Of a DNA stretch of 64,000 nt, positions 51,883 to 64,000 are shown in pieces. The translations under genes and the position numbers were made by a program. Each line of letters opens with the position of its first letter. Within the stretch, counting starts at the first letter, position 1. The notes beneath the pieces were generated by a model that did not search any database, had not been told where the DNA came from, and saw only the letters and a program-made list of their open reading frames with translations. The stretch is taken from assembly GCA_018433675.1 (NCBI GenBank), contig JAHDQS010000024.1:1-64000 (forward strand), given 5' to 3'. Source of the stretch: Clostridia bacterium. Lineage in GTDB: Bacteria > Bacillota > Peptococcia > DRI-13 > SM3-B62.

Positions 51883-52577
51883 TAGTTTTCTCCCCCAAAG
51901 TCAACTTTTTTTACGTTTCCCATCTGATAGGTCTTGCCGATGACCGTTTCCCCGGAACAGTAAGAGCAAATAGCAGCAGGCATCGGATACTTTAATTCTT
52001 TTCCGCTGATTCCTTCCAGAGAGTTGTACCTTACGATTTCATTCTTCAGAGTAATTGCACCCTGTCCTGTAAGCCCGTTAATGTCCATGATTTTAGCCTG
52101 AGGGTTTACTGTTTCCACCATATTATGAAACACCTCTCTTTCAGCCTGGGAAACAATATCGCACTTGGTAATTACGACGCTATCCGCCGTACTCAACATG
52201 GGCCCGATTTTCTTCGGGGTATCGATGCCGATCAGACAATCAATGACACAAACAGATAAGCAACCATGTACAGCCGGTGCACAGCGATGACATAATCCGG
52301 CAGTCTCTAAAACCACAATATCCGCTCTTTGCTCGCGTGCCCAACATTCGACCTCTTCAAGATTGGCAACATAAAAATGATCGGGACAGATATAGTCGCT
52401 TAGACCAACAGCTACCGGAATACCAAGGCGACGGTACCGCTCATCATCGGAAGTATGTAAGCAGTCGATCTTACAGGCCGCAACAGACAGATTACTTGCC
52501 AGGAGATGACGAATAGTATGTATCATTACTGAGGTCTTTCCTGATGACGGCGTACCGGCAATAATTACAAAACGCAT
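51882..52577 (-). CDS. HypB/UreG/CobW-like P-loop GTPase
   Basis: This 231-aa SIMIBI-class NTPase has P-loop IIAGTPSSGKTSVM (residues ~5-18) and DIVVLETAGLCHRCAP as the Walker B/G3 region. VVITKCDIVS is G4, and a C-terminal CSYCSGETVIGK holds a CxxC. Further Cys lie in ACKIDCLHTSDDERYRRLG and DYICPDHFY. This pattern, with several Cys near the switch regions, fits metallochaperone GTPases that load Ni, Co or Zn. It is the first gene of a seven-gene operon with FecBCD-type transport genes. Confidence 0.75.
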   Translation of the reverse strand: MRFVIIAGTPSSGKTSVMIHTIRHLLASNLSVAACKIDCLHTSDDERYRRLGIPVAVGLSDYICPDHFYVANLEEVECWAREQRADIVVLETAGLCHRCAPAVHGCLSVCVIDCLIGIDTPKKIGPMLSTADSVVITKCDIVSQAEREVFHNMVETVNPQAKIMDINGLTGQGAITLKNEIVRYNSLEGISGKELKYPMPAAICSYCSGETVIGKTYQMGNVKKVDFGGEN

Positions 52578-52667
52578 TAAATGACCTCCTTTTCGTTATT
52601 CTCATCCGAGTATAACGATAGCAACAAAAAAACTTTTGATGATGACAATCCTTATCTGATTTCTTAT

Positions 52668-52703
52668 ATTATACCAGCGTTATTTCCGCTTGGCAATAAC
52701 GCT
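52668..52703 (-). promoter_or_regulatory. Promoter with overlapping inverted repeat for the GTPase/FecBCD operon
   Basis: On the minus strand TTGCCA (plus 52691-52696) and TATAAT (plus 52668-52673) are exactly 17 bp apart. The inverted repeat AGCGTTATT (52676-52684) / AATAACGCT (52695-52703) covers the spacer and -35, a natural repressor site. Confidence 0.65.
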
Positions 52704-52721
52704 CATGACTTCGAAGTAAGT

Positions 52722-54845
52722 TCACTTTTCGACAAGCTCAAAGTCTATCTTTCTCTCCTTTGGGTTTACTCCTGTCAAAACAACACTGACTTCATCACCT
52801 ATGCGATATGTTTTACCCATGTGCTCCCCTCTCAATGCCAATCGGGCTTCATCATAAATATAATAGTCGTCGTTCATATTGGAAACATGCACCAAACCCT
52901 CTACGGTATTGTCAAGTTCCACAAAAAAGCCAAAGGACTTGACTCCGCTGATATGACCGCTAAAAGTTTCTCCGACGAAATCCCGCATATACTCAACTTT
53001 TTTTAATTCTACGGACTCCCTTTCCGCCTCTTCGGCGATCCTCTCCTGCAACGAGGATTGCTTTGCGTATTCTTCCATCAAACCCGTCAGGTACTTTTTC
53101 CTTCTGCCCATTAGCTTCCCTTTATCCAAAACCTCCCCGATGACCCTATGGATTGCCAAGTCAGGATAACGCCTGATCGGCGAGGTAAAATGCGAGTAAT
53201 ACTTTGCGCCCAACCCAAAATGCCCTATCGCCGCAGGTGCGTAGCGAGCGTGCTTCATTGACCTGAGCATCGTTACTCCCACTGCCTTTTCTTCTCCTCT
53301 TCCCTTGACCTTTTCCAGCACCTGTTGATAGGCACGGGGTTCTATTTTACCGTTTCTGCTTTTTTTGATGTAGTAGCCGAAGGCACCCAAAAAGTCATTC
53401 AAGGCCGTAATATCGTCTGCATCCGGCTCTTCATGTACTCTGTAAAGAAATGGGACCTCCAGCCAATAATAGTGTTCGGCTACGGTCTCATTGGCAGCAA
53501 CCATGAATTCCTCAATGATCATCTCCGCAATGGAACGTTCTATTTTCAAGATTTCTACGGCTTCCCCGGATTCATTCAGCTTTACCTTAGCCTCAGGCAG
53601 TTCAAAGTCAATCGCACCGCGCTGCAAACGTTTTTTGCGCAGTATTTCGCAAAGGCTCGCCATTTTTTTGAACATCTCCAGATATTCCCGATATCGCCGG
53701 AGCAATTCTTCGTCCTTTCCGGTCAAGATTGTTTTGACATCCGTGTATGTCATCCGCTCCTTAACATTGATCACCGAGCGGCAAATCTCGTGAGAAACCA
53801 CTTCTCCCTTCCGATTTATCTCCATAAAACAGGACATAGCCAGTCTGTCTTCCTTGGCATTGAGACTGCAAATCCCATTTGACAACCGTCTCGGCAGCAT
53901 AGGTATGACTCTGTCGACCAGATAAACACTGGTCGCCCTTTTCAGCGCTTCCTGGTCAAGCTCCGAACCCTCCTTGACATAATACCCCACATCGGCAATA
54001 TGCACACCAAGGTAATAGTTCCCATTTTCTTGTATCGCCAAACTTACCGCATCGTCCAGATCCTTGGCATCTTCGCCGTCGATCGTAACCAGCGTTAGGT
54101 CTCGCAAGTCCTTGCGCTTGCTTACCTCTTCTTGGGCAATACTTTCGGGAGTACCTTCAGCTTCCTTGATAACCTTTGACGGGAATTTTTCCGGGAGGCG
54201 ATACTTACGAACAATCGATAAAATATCGGCGCCCGGATCGTCCTTATGCCCCAATATCTCAACAATTTTCCCCTCCGGGCTTCTCCCCGGTTTGGGCCAG
54301 TCCAGCATTTCAACCACGACTTTATCGCCGTCATCAGCTATTTTCTTTCCCTTTTTGGGAATCAAAATATCCCTGCAGACCCTTCTATCGTCAGGCACGA
54401 CATATCCAAAATCCCAACGCTTTTCGAAGGTTCCCACCACCACTTCATTGGCCCGTTCCAAAATCCGAATAACCTTGCCCTCACGCTTGTATCCATTCTC
54501 AAGGTTATGATAAGGACGCACAATGACACGGTCATTGTGCATCGCCCCGTTAACGTTATCGCTGTAAATAAAAACATCTTGCTCTCCCGGCTCATCGGGA
54601 ATCAAAAAAGCAAATCCCTTAACATTGGCCTGCAACCTCCCGACATGCAGGTTCATCTTTTCCGGAATTCCGTAAAGACCCTTCCGTGTCAAGACAACCT
54701 TGCCTTCCTTCTCCATTTCATCGAGCAACGCCTTTAACCTGCTGTCGGACTTTTTTACCCCTAAGCCTTCAGCCAGTTCCTCCATATTCACGGGTTTACG
54801 AGATTCTAACTTAATGTACTGCAGTACATCTTCTTTTTTTCGCAT
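52722..54845 (-). CDS. rnr: Ribonuclease R
   Basis: This 707-aa 3'-5' exoribonuclease degrades structured RNA and takes part in tmRNA-linked mRNA decay. Domains in order: N-terminal winged helix (EELAEGLGVKKSDSRLKALL), two cold-shock domains (~residues 70-230), and the RNB catalytic domain with TIDGEDAKDLDDAVSLA and YYVKEGSELD. A C-terminal S1 domain (ETFSGHISGVKSFGFFVELD) completes it. It lies in the usual secG-rnr-smpB-ssrA order, with a transport operon inserted before smpB. Confidence 0.96.
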   Translation of the reverse strand: MRKKEDVLQYIKLESRKPVNMEELAEGLGVKKSDSRLKALLDEMEKEGKVVLTRKGLYGIPEKMNLHVGRLQANVKGFAFLIPDEPGEQDVFIYSDNVNGAMHNDRVIVRPYHNLENGYKREGKVIRILERANEVVVGTFEKRWDFGYVVPDDRRVCRDILIPKKGKKIADDGDKVVVEMLDWPKPGRSPEGKIVEILGHKDDPGADILSIVRKYRLPEKFPSKVIKEAEGTPESIAQEEVSKRKDLRDLTLVTIDGEDAKDLDDAVSLAIQENGNYYLGVHIADVGYYVKEGSELDQEALKRATSVYLVDRVIPMLPRRLSNGICSLNAKEDRLAMSCFMEINRKGEVVSHEICRSVINVKERMTYTDVKTILTGKDEELLRRYREYLEMFKKMASLCEILRKKRLQRGAIDFELPEAKVKLNESGEAVEILKIERSIAEMIIEEFMVAANETVAEHYYWLEVPFLYRVHEEPDADDITALNDFLGAFGYYIKKSRNGKIEPRAYQQVLEKVKGRGEEKAVGVTMLRSMKHARYAPAAIGHFGLGAKYYSHFTSPIRRYPDLAIHRVIGEVLDKGKLMGRRKKYLTGLMEEYAKQSSLQERIAEEAERESVELKKVEYMRDFVGETFSGHISGVKSFGFFVELDNTVEGLVHVSNMNDDYYIYDEARLALRGEHMGKTYRIGDEVSVVLTGVNPKERKIDFELVEK

Positions 54846-54899
54846 TTTGCTGTAACCCTTTCAACATCATATTTCCCTCTTTTTAATATATCTTACCCA

Positions 54900-55451
54900 T
54901 TATAGGCCTAAATCTTCATATATCTCCTGCATGGCTTTTAAGGCAATATCCAAAAATTCTTCCAGGGACAGACCCAATTCACTGCAACCGGCGATATTTT
55001 CTCTGTTAACACCCCGCGCAAACGATTTTTCTTGAAAACGGTTCAAAAGAAACGGCACATCAATAGCTGCCAGCTTTTTCTCAGGATGAATCAATGCCCC
55101 TGCCACAATTAGTCCGGTAACCGGATCAGAAGCAAATAGCGCTTTGTCAAGCAGTGTTGTCCGCACAAGACCGTGGTGGTCATTGTGACATTTCACCGCA
55201 TAAACTATCTTCTCCGAAAAGCCCTCCTTCTCCAGTATTTCAGCTCCTACCAGACTATGACTTGACGGATCATCCTTGGTTTGGTCGTAGTCTATATCGT
55301 GGAGCAAACCGGCCAGGCCCCATTCTTCCTCATCCTCGCCGCAATGACGAGCTAAGGCTATCATCACGGCCTCTACCGCATACATGTGTTTTAAAAGGTT
55401 TTTGTTCTTTACCCTTCCCTGCAAAAGTTTTAAGGCTTCTTCCCTAGTCAC
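54900..55451 (-). CDS. HD-domain hydrolase
   Basis: This 183-aa HDIG-type phosphohydrolase has metal ligands in KHMYAVEAVM (His), GLLHDIDYDQTKDDPSSHSL (HD plus His) and VKCHNDHHG (His). The last Asp is probably in ALFASDPVTGLIVAG. Relatives are annotated as HDIG hydrolases of unknown substrate. It lies 54 nt upstream of rnr on the same strand. Confidence 0.85.
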   Translation of the reverse strand: MTREEALKLLQGRVKNKNLLKHMYAVEAVMIALARHCGEDEEEWGLAGLLHDIDYDQTKDDPSSHSLVGAEILEKEGFSEKIVYAVKCHNDHHGLVRTTLLDKALFASDPVTGLIVAGALIHPEKKLAAIDVPFLLNRFQEKSFARGVNRENIAGCSELGLSLEEFLDIALKAMQEIYEDLGL

Positions 55452-55533
55452 TCTGTAACCTCCTTTAAGATTCCGTTCCTTGCTCTATATTTTTATGCCG
55501 CAACCAACTTTTACCCGCAGAAAGGACGCTCAC

Positions 55534-55962
55534 TCATACAAGTTTAAGCTTTTCAAATAGTTTTTCTCCGTCCCGCAGAATCATGAAACGCGCCTGGGCT
55601 TCCGCCGCTATTGTCCCATCGCCCGTCAGGACATGGGACTGGGTATCGACCAGCAGTCTTCTCGTCTTAACCACCCAAGCCTCGGCTCGGATGGGTTGCC
55701 CAACAAAGATACATTGGCGAAAACGAACCTCCAGCCTCGCGGTAAACCCTATCAGACCCATTTCATTGACACACCTTGACATCACATCATCCAATATCGT
55801 TGTAATGATTCCTCCGTGGAGTTTTCCGGGATATCCTTGGTATCTTTCTTCAGGCATAAATGTGGTAACGAACTTGTCTCCTTCTTTGACATGTTTAAGT
55901 CTCAAACCCAGAGGATTCTTATCTCCACAGGAAAAGCTGTACGTATCATAGGTGAATTTCAT
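55534..55962 (-). CDS. PaaI-like hotdog-fold thioesterase
   Basis: This 142-aa hotdog protein has GYPGKLHGGIITTILDDVMS as active-site helix, preceded by NPLGLRLKHV and followed by two long strands (FTARLEVRFRQCIFVGQPIR). It probably hydrolyses acyl-CoA thioesters. ATG 55962 follows GAGAGGAGG; the longer open frame to 56094 runs into the esterase gene. Confidence 0.8.
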   Translation of the reverse strand: MKFTYDTYSFSCGDKNPLGLRLKHVKEGDKFVTTFMPEERYQGYPGKLHGGIITTILDDVMSRCVNEMGLIGFTARLEVRFRQCIFVGQPIRAEAWVVKTRRLLVDTQSHVLTGDGTIAAEAQARFMILRDGEKLFEKLKLV

Positions 55963-55997
55963 ACAAACTCCTCCTCTCATCTTTGTCTTATCCGATT

Positions 55998-56762
55998 CTA
56001 TTTTGTGATTTGTTTCACAAAATTTTCTACCCTCATAAACACTTCCTCCCTTTCCGGCCCAACAGTGATGACATGACCACCCTCTTGCAGCCAAACCAAT
56101 TCCTTTTCTTTGCTTCCCAGCTTACGGTATATGTAAACGGCACTGCGCCTGTCTGCGGTTCTGTCATTCATAGAGTGCAGCACAAGGGCCGGTGCTTTAA
56201 TCATCCCTAATTCTTTTTTTACCTTCCGGCATAATTGCAGCAGCGATTTCACTGCCTTAACAGGCATCTTGTTATAGTAGAAGCGACCATTTTCAAAGTC
56301 CTTCTGCCACTGTTCTTTCGTCACGCTTTTCCTTTCAAAACTGTACAAATATTGCAGCAACCAGACAAAATACGCCTTTTTTCTTTTAACAAAGATCGGT
56401 GCACTGAGCGTAACTATTCCAACCGTCTCATAGTTTGCGGCCAAATGGAGACAAAGACTGCCCCCCATTGACAAGCCCACCGGTATAACTACACGTTCCG
56501 GGTACATTCTTCTCAATCGGAGGTATTCCTCTTCAACCACATTATACCAGTCATGCCACGTTTTATCAACTAGGTCTTCCGGTTTAGTTCCATGGCCCGG
56601 CAGCAGCGGGCAGGAGACCCCATAGCCTTTTTTCGACAGAAACTCAGCAAGAGGACGCATCTCTGCCGGCGAACCGGTAAAACCGTGAATCAACAGGCAT
56701 ATTGTCTTTTTTTGTCCTTCCCACCAAAACGGGCGGGCATTTTTATGAACACCGATAACCAT
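55998..56762 (-). CDS. Alpha/beta hydrolase, carboxylesterase (Est30-like)
   Basis: This 254-aa hydrolase has the oxyanion-hole strand [20 protein letters not shown], a nucleophile elbow [10 protein letters not shown] (Ser near residue 94), an acid in HSMNDRTAD and the catalytic His in GGHVI. This is the Geobacillus Est30 carboxylesterase/monoacylglycerol lipase pattern. A strong terminator lies upstream between it and hppA, so it has its own transcription unit with the thioesterase and HD genes. Confidence 0.88.
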   Translation of the reverse strand: MVIGVHKNARPFWWEGQKKTICLLIHGFTGSPAEMRPLAEFLSKKGYGVSCPLLPGHGTKPEDLVDKTWHDWYNVVEEEYLRLRRMYPERVVIPVGLSMGGSLCLHLAANYETVGIVTLSAPIFVKRKKAYFVWLLQYLYSFERKSVTKEQWQKDFENGRFYYNKMPVKAVKSLLQLCRKVKKELGMIKAPALVLHSMNDRTADRRSAVYIYRKLGSKEKELVWLQEGGHVITVGPEREEVFMRVENFVKQITK

Positions 56763-56795
56763 TTAACCGCACCCTCCTTTATTTCATTATACGAC

Positions 56796-56830
56796 AAAAA
56801 ACACCGGTCAAGATTACAACCGGTGTTTTT
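56796..56830. terminator. Intrinsic terminator downstream of hppA
   Basis: A perfect 12-bp stem AAAAACACCGGT (56796-56807) / ACCGGTGTTTTT (56819-56830) has an 11-nt loop. T-runs follow on both strands, six T on the minus strand. Confidence 0.92.
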
Positions 56831-56863
56831 ATCTTCACTTTTATCTCTCAATTCTTACTGTGT

Positions 56864-58867
56864 CTACATAAAGAGAGGAGCAAATACTAAAGCTACAATA
56901 GTCATCAATTTAATCAGGATGTTGATGGAGGGCCCTGAGGTATCCTTAAAGGGATCTCCTACCGTATCACCGGTCACGGCTGCGGAATGAGCCTCCGAAC
57001 CTTTGCCACCGTACTCTCCACCCTCGATATATTTTTTCGCATTGTCCCAAGCGCCTCCGGCATTAGCCATCATGATTGCCAACAGGAAACCTGACACCAA
57101 CGCTCCGGCCAATAAACCGCCTAGAGCCTCTTTCCCAAGAAAGACGCCAACAGCAATAGGTACTAAAACAGCCATCAAGCCGGGAATGATCATTTCCCTG
57201 ATTGCCGCCTGAGTACTGATACTCACACACTTGGCGTAATCAGGCTTGGCTGTGCCTTCCATAATTCCTTCTATCTCTCTGAACTGACGTCTTACCTCAT
57301 CAATCATATCACCTGCGGCCCTGCCCACAGCCCCCATAGTCATCGAGGAGAAAAGATAGGGCAACATCCCGCCGATAAACAAACCTGCAATTACTGAGGT
57401 ATCTAAAATACTGAGGGTATCCAGACCAACTGTTGTGGTATATGCACTGAACAGCGCCAGAGCCGTCAAAGCCGCCGAACCAATGGCAAACCCTTTTCCG
57501 ATGGCAGCTGTAGTATTACCTACCGCATCGAGACTATCGGTGATCTTCCTTACTGCCGGGTCAAGATGAGCCATTTCGGCAATACCGCCGGCATTATCCG
57601 CTATCGGGCCGTAAGCATCTACCGCCACGACCATCCCGGTGGTTGAAAGCATTCCCACCGCCGCCAGGGCTATCCCGTACAGACCGGCAAATTTGAAAGC
57701 GACCAGAATCGCAATAACGATTACTATCACCGGCAGGGTTGTACTACCCATACCCACACCTAATCCGGCAATAATGTTCGTAGCCGCACCGGTCTGTGAG
57801 GCCTTGGCAATGCCTTTAACCGGTTTATAATCAGCGGAGGTATAATATTCCGTTATTTTACCAATAGTAAATCCAGCTAAAAGTCCTGCAACCGTGGCAA
57901 TGAATACGTTCAAACCATTCACCGGACCATCTGCGGGAAGCAGATTGGTGGCAAGAAAATATGTAGCTACCAGCGATAAGACCATAGCAGTAGCTTCTCC
58001 CATATTTAAAGCTTTGGAAGCATTGGCACCCTCGCCTGTCCTAACGAAAAACGTCCCGATGATCGAAGCCACAATACCGGCGGCCGCAACCAAAATCGGC
58101 AGCAAAATACCGTTTTTGCCTAATCCTAACGAAATAGCCAACGCCATTCCGGCGATGATTGAACCGACATACGATTCAAACAGATCGGCTCCCATCCCAG
58201 CTACATCCCCGACGTTATCGCCGACGTTGTCGGCAATGACCGCAGGGTTGCGCGGGTCGTCTTCCGGGATGCCGGCTTCCACCTTGCCGACCAAATCAGC
58301 CCCGACATCCGCCGCTTTGGTATAAATACCGCCACCGACACGACCAAACAGGGCTATTGAACTTGCTCCCAGAGCAAAACCGTTGATCGTACTGGGATTG
58401 TCAAATAAAAATGTTACTATTCCCAAACCTATCAATCCCAACCCGACAACAGACATTCCCATGACCGCTCCGCCGGAAAATGCCACTCCCAAAGCCTTGT
58501 TAGCACTTTCCTGAGCTGCATTAGCAGTCCTGACATTAGCCTTGGTTGCAACATTCATCCCAATGAACCCGGCTGTCACCGAACATATTGCACCGATAAT
58601 GAAAGACACAGCCGTCTCCGGTTGCAGGCTGTTTGTCCCCGTTGTCAACGAACCGGCAGCAAAAATTGCGATTGCTACAACAATAACAAAGACAACCAAT
58701 GCCCTATATTCTCTGAACAAAAAGGCCATTGCCCCTTCATGAATGGCTTCGGAAATTTCCACCATCTTCTCGCTGCCAGGAGCAACCTTGTTAATTCTCC
58801 TTGTAAGGTAAAACGCAAACAAAAGGGCCACCGCTCCGGCTAATGGCGCCCAGATAGTAAAATTCAT
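56864..58867 (-). CDS. hppA: Membrane-bound cation-translocating pyrophosphatase
   Basis: This 667-aa integral protein with about 16 TM helices couples pyrophosphate hydrolysis to H+ or Na+ pumping. Active-site motifs include [20 protein letters not shown] followed by [17 protein letters not shown], and [18 protein letters not shown]. The determinant [10 protein letters not shown] has Ala rather than Lys, indicating the K+-dependent group. Whether Na+ or H+ is pumped cannot be settled by eye. It lies between secG and a terminator and would use pyrophosphate from biosynthesis to conserve energy in an anaerobe. Confidence 0.96.
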   Translation of the reverse strand: MNFTIWAPLAGAVALLFAFYLTRRINKVAPGSEKMVEISEAIHEGAMAFLFREYRALVVFVIVVAIAIFAAGSLTTGTNSLQPETAVSFIIGAICSVTAGFIGMNVATKANVRTANAAQESANKALGVAFSGGAVMGMSVVGLGLIGLGIVTFLFDNPSTINGFALGASSIALFGRVGGGIYTKAADVGADLVGKVEAGIPEDDPRNPAVIADNVGDNVGDVAGMGADLFESYVGSIIAGMALAISLGLGKNGILLPILVAAAGIVASIIGTFFVRTGEGANASKALNMGEATAMVLSLVATYFLATNLLPADGPVNGLNVFIATVAGLLAGFTIGKITEYYTSADYKPVKGIAKASQTGAATNIIAGLGVGMGSTTLPVIVIVIAILVAFKFAGLYGIALAAVGMLSTTGMVVAVDAYGPIADNAGGIAEMAHLDPAVRKITDSLDAVGNTTAAIGKGFAIGSAALTALALFSAYTTTVGLDTLSILDTSVIAGLFIGGMLPYLFSSMTMGAVGRAAGDMIDEVRRQFREIEGIMEGTAKPDYAKCVSISTQAAIREMIIPGLMAVLVPIAVGVFLGKEALGGLLAGALVSGFLLAIMMANAGGAWDNAKKYIEGGEYGGKGSEAHSAAVTGDTVGDPFKDTSGPSINILIKLMTIVALVFAPLFM

Positions 58868-58906
58868 CTGACTTTCCTCCTTATTATACCTCTTTCACAA
58901 ACATAG

Positions 58907-59140
58907 CTACAGTATCGAAAGAAGCAAGGTAAACAGCATAAAGGATACTGCTGAAACCAATGCTAGTTTACTCAACAAGCGATCCATGCTTTTCTTTTTA
59001 CCAAAAAGCGTTTCGGCTCCGCCGGCAATCGCACCAGACACCCCGGCACTTTTGCCCGACTGTAGTAGAACGGTTGCGATTAGACTTATTGAGGCTATAA
59101 TCTGCAAGACTAAAATAAATGTTTTCAAACCCGGAAACAC
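58907..59140 (-). CDS. secG: Preprotein translocase subunit SecG
   Basis: This 77-aa protein has two TM segments (TFILVLQIIASISLIATVLL and LALVSAVSFMLFTLLLSIL) separated by the conserved QSGKSAGVSGAIAGGAETLF loop. It is an accessory part of the SecYEG channel. It starts at GTG 59140 after GGAGGAGG. Placement after eno and before rnr is common in Firmicutes. Confidence 0.93.
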   Translation of the reverse strand: MFPGLKTFILVLQIIASISLIATVLLQSGKSAGVSGAIAGGAETLFGKKKSMDRLLSKLALVSAVSFMLFTLLLSIL

Positions 59141-59183
59141 CCCCTCCTCCAGTAATGGAACAAAAACATTTTATCACACTAAC

Positions 59184-62034
<2,851 letters not shown>

Positions 62035-62071
62035 GAACTCTCCCCCTTGTCTCTTTTGGTGCTATACCGGG

Positions 62072-63253
62072 TCATTTGTCTGCCAACACAACAAGTCCCG
62101 GCAATTCTTTTCCCTCTAAGAATTCAAGGGAAGCCCCTCCTCCTGTCGAGACATGAAATATCCTCTCGGTTAATCCTGTTTTTCTGACGGCAGCCACAAC
62201 ATCACCGCCGCCGACAACAGCCTTCGCCGTTGAATCAGCCACCGCAACGGCAATCCTCCTCGTTCCTTCGGCAAAATCCGGTAATTCATAGACACCCAGC
62301 GGCCCATTCCAGACAATCGTCCTGGCCTTTCCAATAGCCTCCTCGAAAGTCTTTACCGTATCCGACCCTATATCCAACGCCGTCCAGTCTTTGGGCACTT
62401 CATTTACAGCTACTGTACGTTTTTTTGTACCCTCTTTAAACTCCTCGGCTACCACCAGATCACTGGGCAGCAAAAGCCTCACTCCTGTTTTTTCAGCCTT
62501 AGCCAACAGCTCTCTGGCCGCCTCAACCTTGTCTTCCTCCACCAGGGATTTACCCATATTATAACCGGCGGCCTTTAAAAAGGTATTGGCCATTCCCCCA
62601 CCCAACAATAGATAATCTACTCTCTCAAGCAGGTTATTGATTACGCCGATCTTATCGCTCACCTTAGCGCCGCCCAGAATAGCCAAAAAAGGCTTGACCG
62701 GCTTGTGCAACGCAAAGGAAAGCGCCTTAAGCTCTTTTTCCATCAGCAAACCCGCCACGGCCGGCAAAAGCTTGGCTACCCCTACCGTTGAAGCATGGGC
62801 CCGATGAGCGGTGGCAAAAGCATCGTTCACATAAATGTCCGCCAAGGCGGCCAAGGCTTTAGCGAACCCCTCCTCGTTTTTTTCCTCCTGAGGGTAAAAA
62901 CGAGAGTTTTCTAAAAGCAACACCTGTCCCGCTTTCATTCCGGCAACAGCCTGCAAAGATTCCTCCCCGCCGCAATCACCGGCAAACAACACTTTCTGTC
63001 CTAAAAGATGACCGAGATAAGCAGTCAGAGGTCGAACACTCATCTCCGGAACCACTTTACCCTTCGGTCTCCCTAAGTGTGTCACTAGGATAACCTTAGC
63101 CCCTTCTTCCTGCAAGTACCTGATCGTCGGTAAAACTGCCGTCAGGCGCGTATCATCTTCGATAGCGCCATTATTTAAAGGGACATTGAAGTCAACACGG
63201 ACCAAGACCCTTTGTCCTTTCACTTCCACATCCTTGACGGTTTTTTTGTTCAC
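62072..63253 (-). CDS. pgk: Phosphoglycerate kinase
   Basis: This 393-aa enzyme makes ATP from 1,3-bisphosphoglycerate. It begins KTVKDVEVKGQRVLVRVDFN, with VTHLGRPKG, NDAFATAHRAHAST, ILGGAKVSDK and the C-terminal STGGGASLEFLEGKELPG. It follows gap by 29 nt. Confidence 0.98.
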   Translation of the reverse strand: MNKKTVKDVEVKGQRVLVRVDFNVPLNNGAIEDDTRLTAVLPTIRYLQEEGAKVILVTHLGRPKGKVVPEMSVRPLTAYLGHLLGQKVLFAGDCGGEESLQAVAGMKAGQVLLLENSRFYPQEEKNEEGFAKALAALADIYVNDAFATAHRAHASTVGVAKLLPAVAGLLMEKELKALSFALHKPVKPFLAILGGAKVSDKIGVINNLLERVDYLLLGGGMANTFLKAAGYNMGKSLVEEDKVEAARELLAKAEKTGVRLLLPSDLVVAEEFKEGTKKRTVAVNEVPKDWTALDIGSDTVKTFEEAIGKARTIVWNGPLGVYELPDFAEGTRRIAVAVADSTAKAVVGGGDVVAAVRKTGLTERIFHVSTGGGASLEFLEGKELPGLVVLADK

Positions 63254-63282
63254 TGTCCAGACTCCCTTCTTTCCGGTAATGG

Positions 63283-64000
<718 letters not shown>

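Noticed and set aside
53325-53882. 185-codon plus-strand ORF inside rnr
   Set aside because: Shadow of the RNase R gene, which is recognised along its entire length.

Overview
The window looks like a low-to-mid GC member of the Clostridia, probably Peptococcaceae-like. This is inferred from Firmicutes-type gene content, strong GGAGG ribosome binding sites, TTGACA/TATAAT promoters, a secG-rnr-smpB-ssrA neighbourhood and a membrane pyrophosphatase. No search was run, so the placement is tentative. Nearly everything from 10.7 kb onward is on the minus strand.

Two halves differ in character. About 46-64 kb is a conserved core. Reading along the minus strand it holds gap (cut by the window edge), pgk, gpmI, eno, secG, a membrane pyrophosphatase, an esterase, a hotdog thioesterase, an HD hydrolase and rnr. 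A seven-gene metal or corrinoid uptake operon follows (GTPase, ABC ATPase, cytosolic binding protein, FepC-like ATPase, methyltransferase, lipoprotein, FecCD permease), then smpB and ssrA (tmRNA). tpiA is absent from between pgk and gpmI.

About 1-45.5 kb is accessory and patchy, with many decayed genes: ABC ATPase remnants, a reverse transcriptase remnant, a possible transposase piece, a frameshifted secreted protein, a serine recombinase remnant and an ATP-grasp gene split by one in-frame TAG. Intact units here are: pabABC for p-aminobenzoate synthesis behind an attenuator-like leader; a Smr-less MutS2-like ATPase behind a leader resembling those of tet(M)-type genes; an XRE/CPBP-protease pair; tRNA-Ala; an ABC exporter; a BlaI/BlaR-type pair with operators; a TetR-ATP-grasp-membrane-papain-DUF4097 operon; a WYL regulator with a GyrI-like protein sharing a palindromic operator; a PadR/ABC locus; a CdaR-controlled M20 peptidase, AbgT, glycerate kinase and metallo-hydrolase cluster; a polar amino-acid ABC transporter; two toxin-antitoxin loci; a macro-domain/lipoprotein operon; an HNH protein; and a group IIC intron inserted just after a terminator.

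The strongest candidate for an undescribed system is at 41.8-44.9 kb, next to ssrA. A small controller-type XRE protein with two 15-bp-spaced direct repeats over its own promoter, a cytosine-5 DNA methyltransferase, a DUF262 protein and a HEPN protein with an intact RNNLAH motif form one tight operon. It is laid out like a C-protein-regulated type II restriction-modification system, but a DUF262/HEPN pair stands where a restriction endonuclease would be. A recombinase remnant on one side and the group II intron on the other suggest a mobile defence island.
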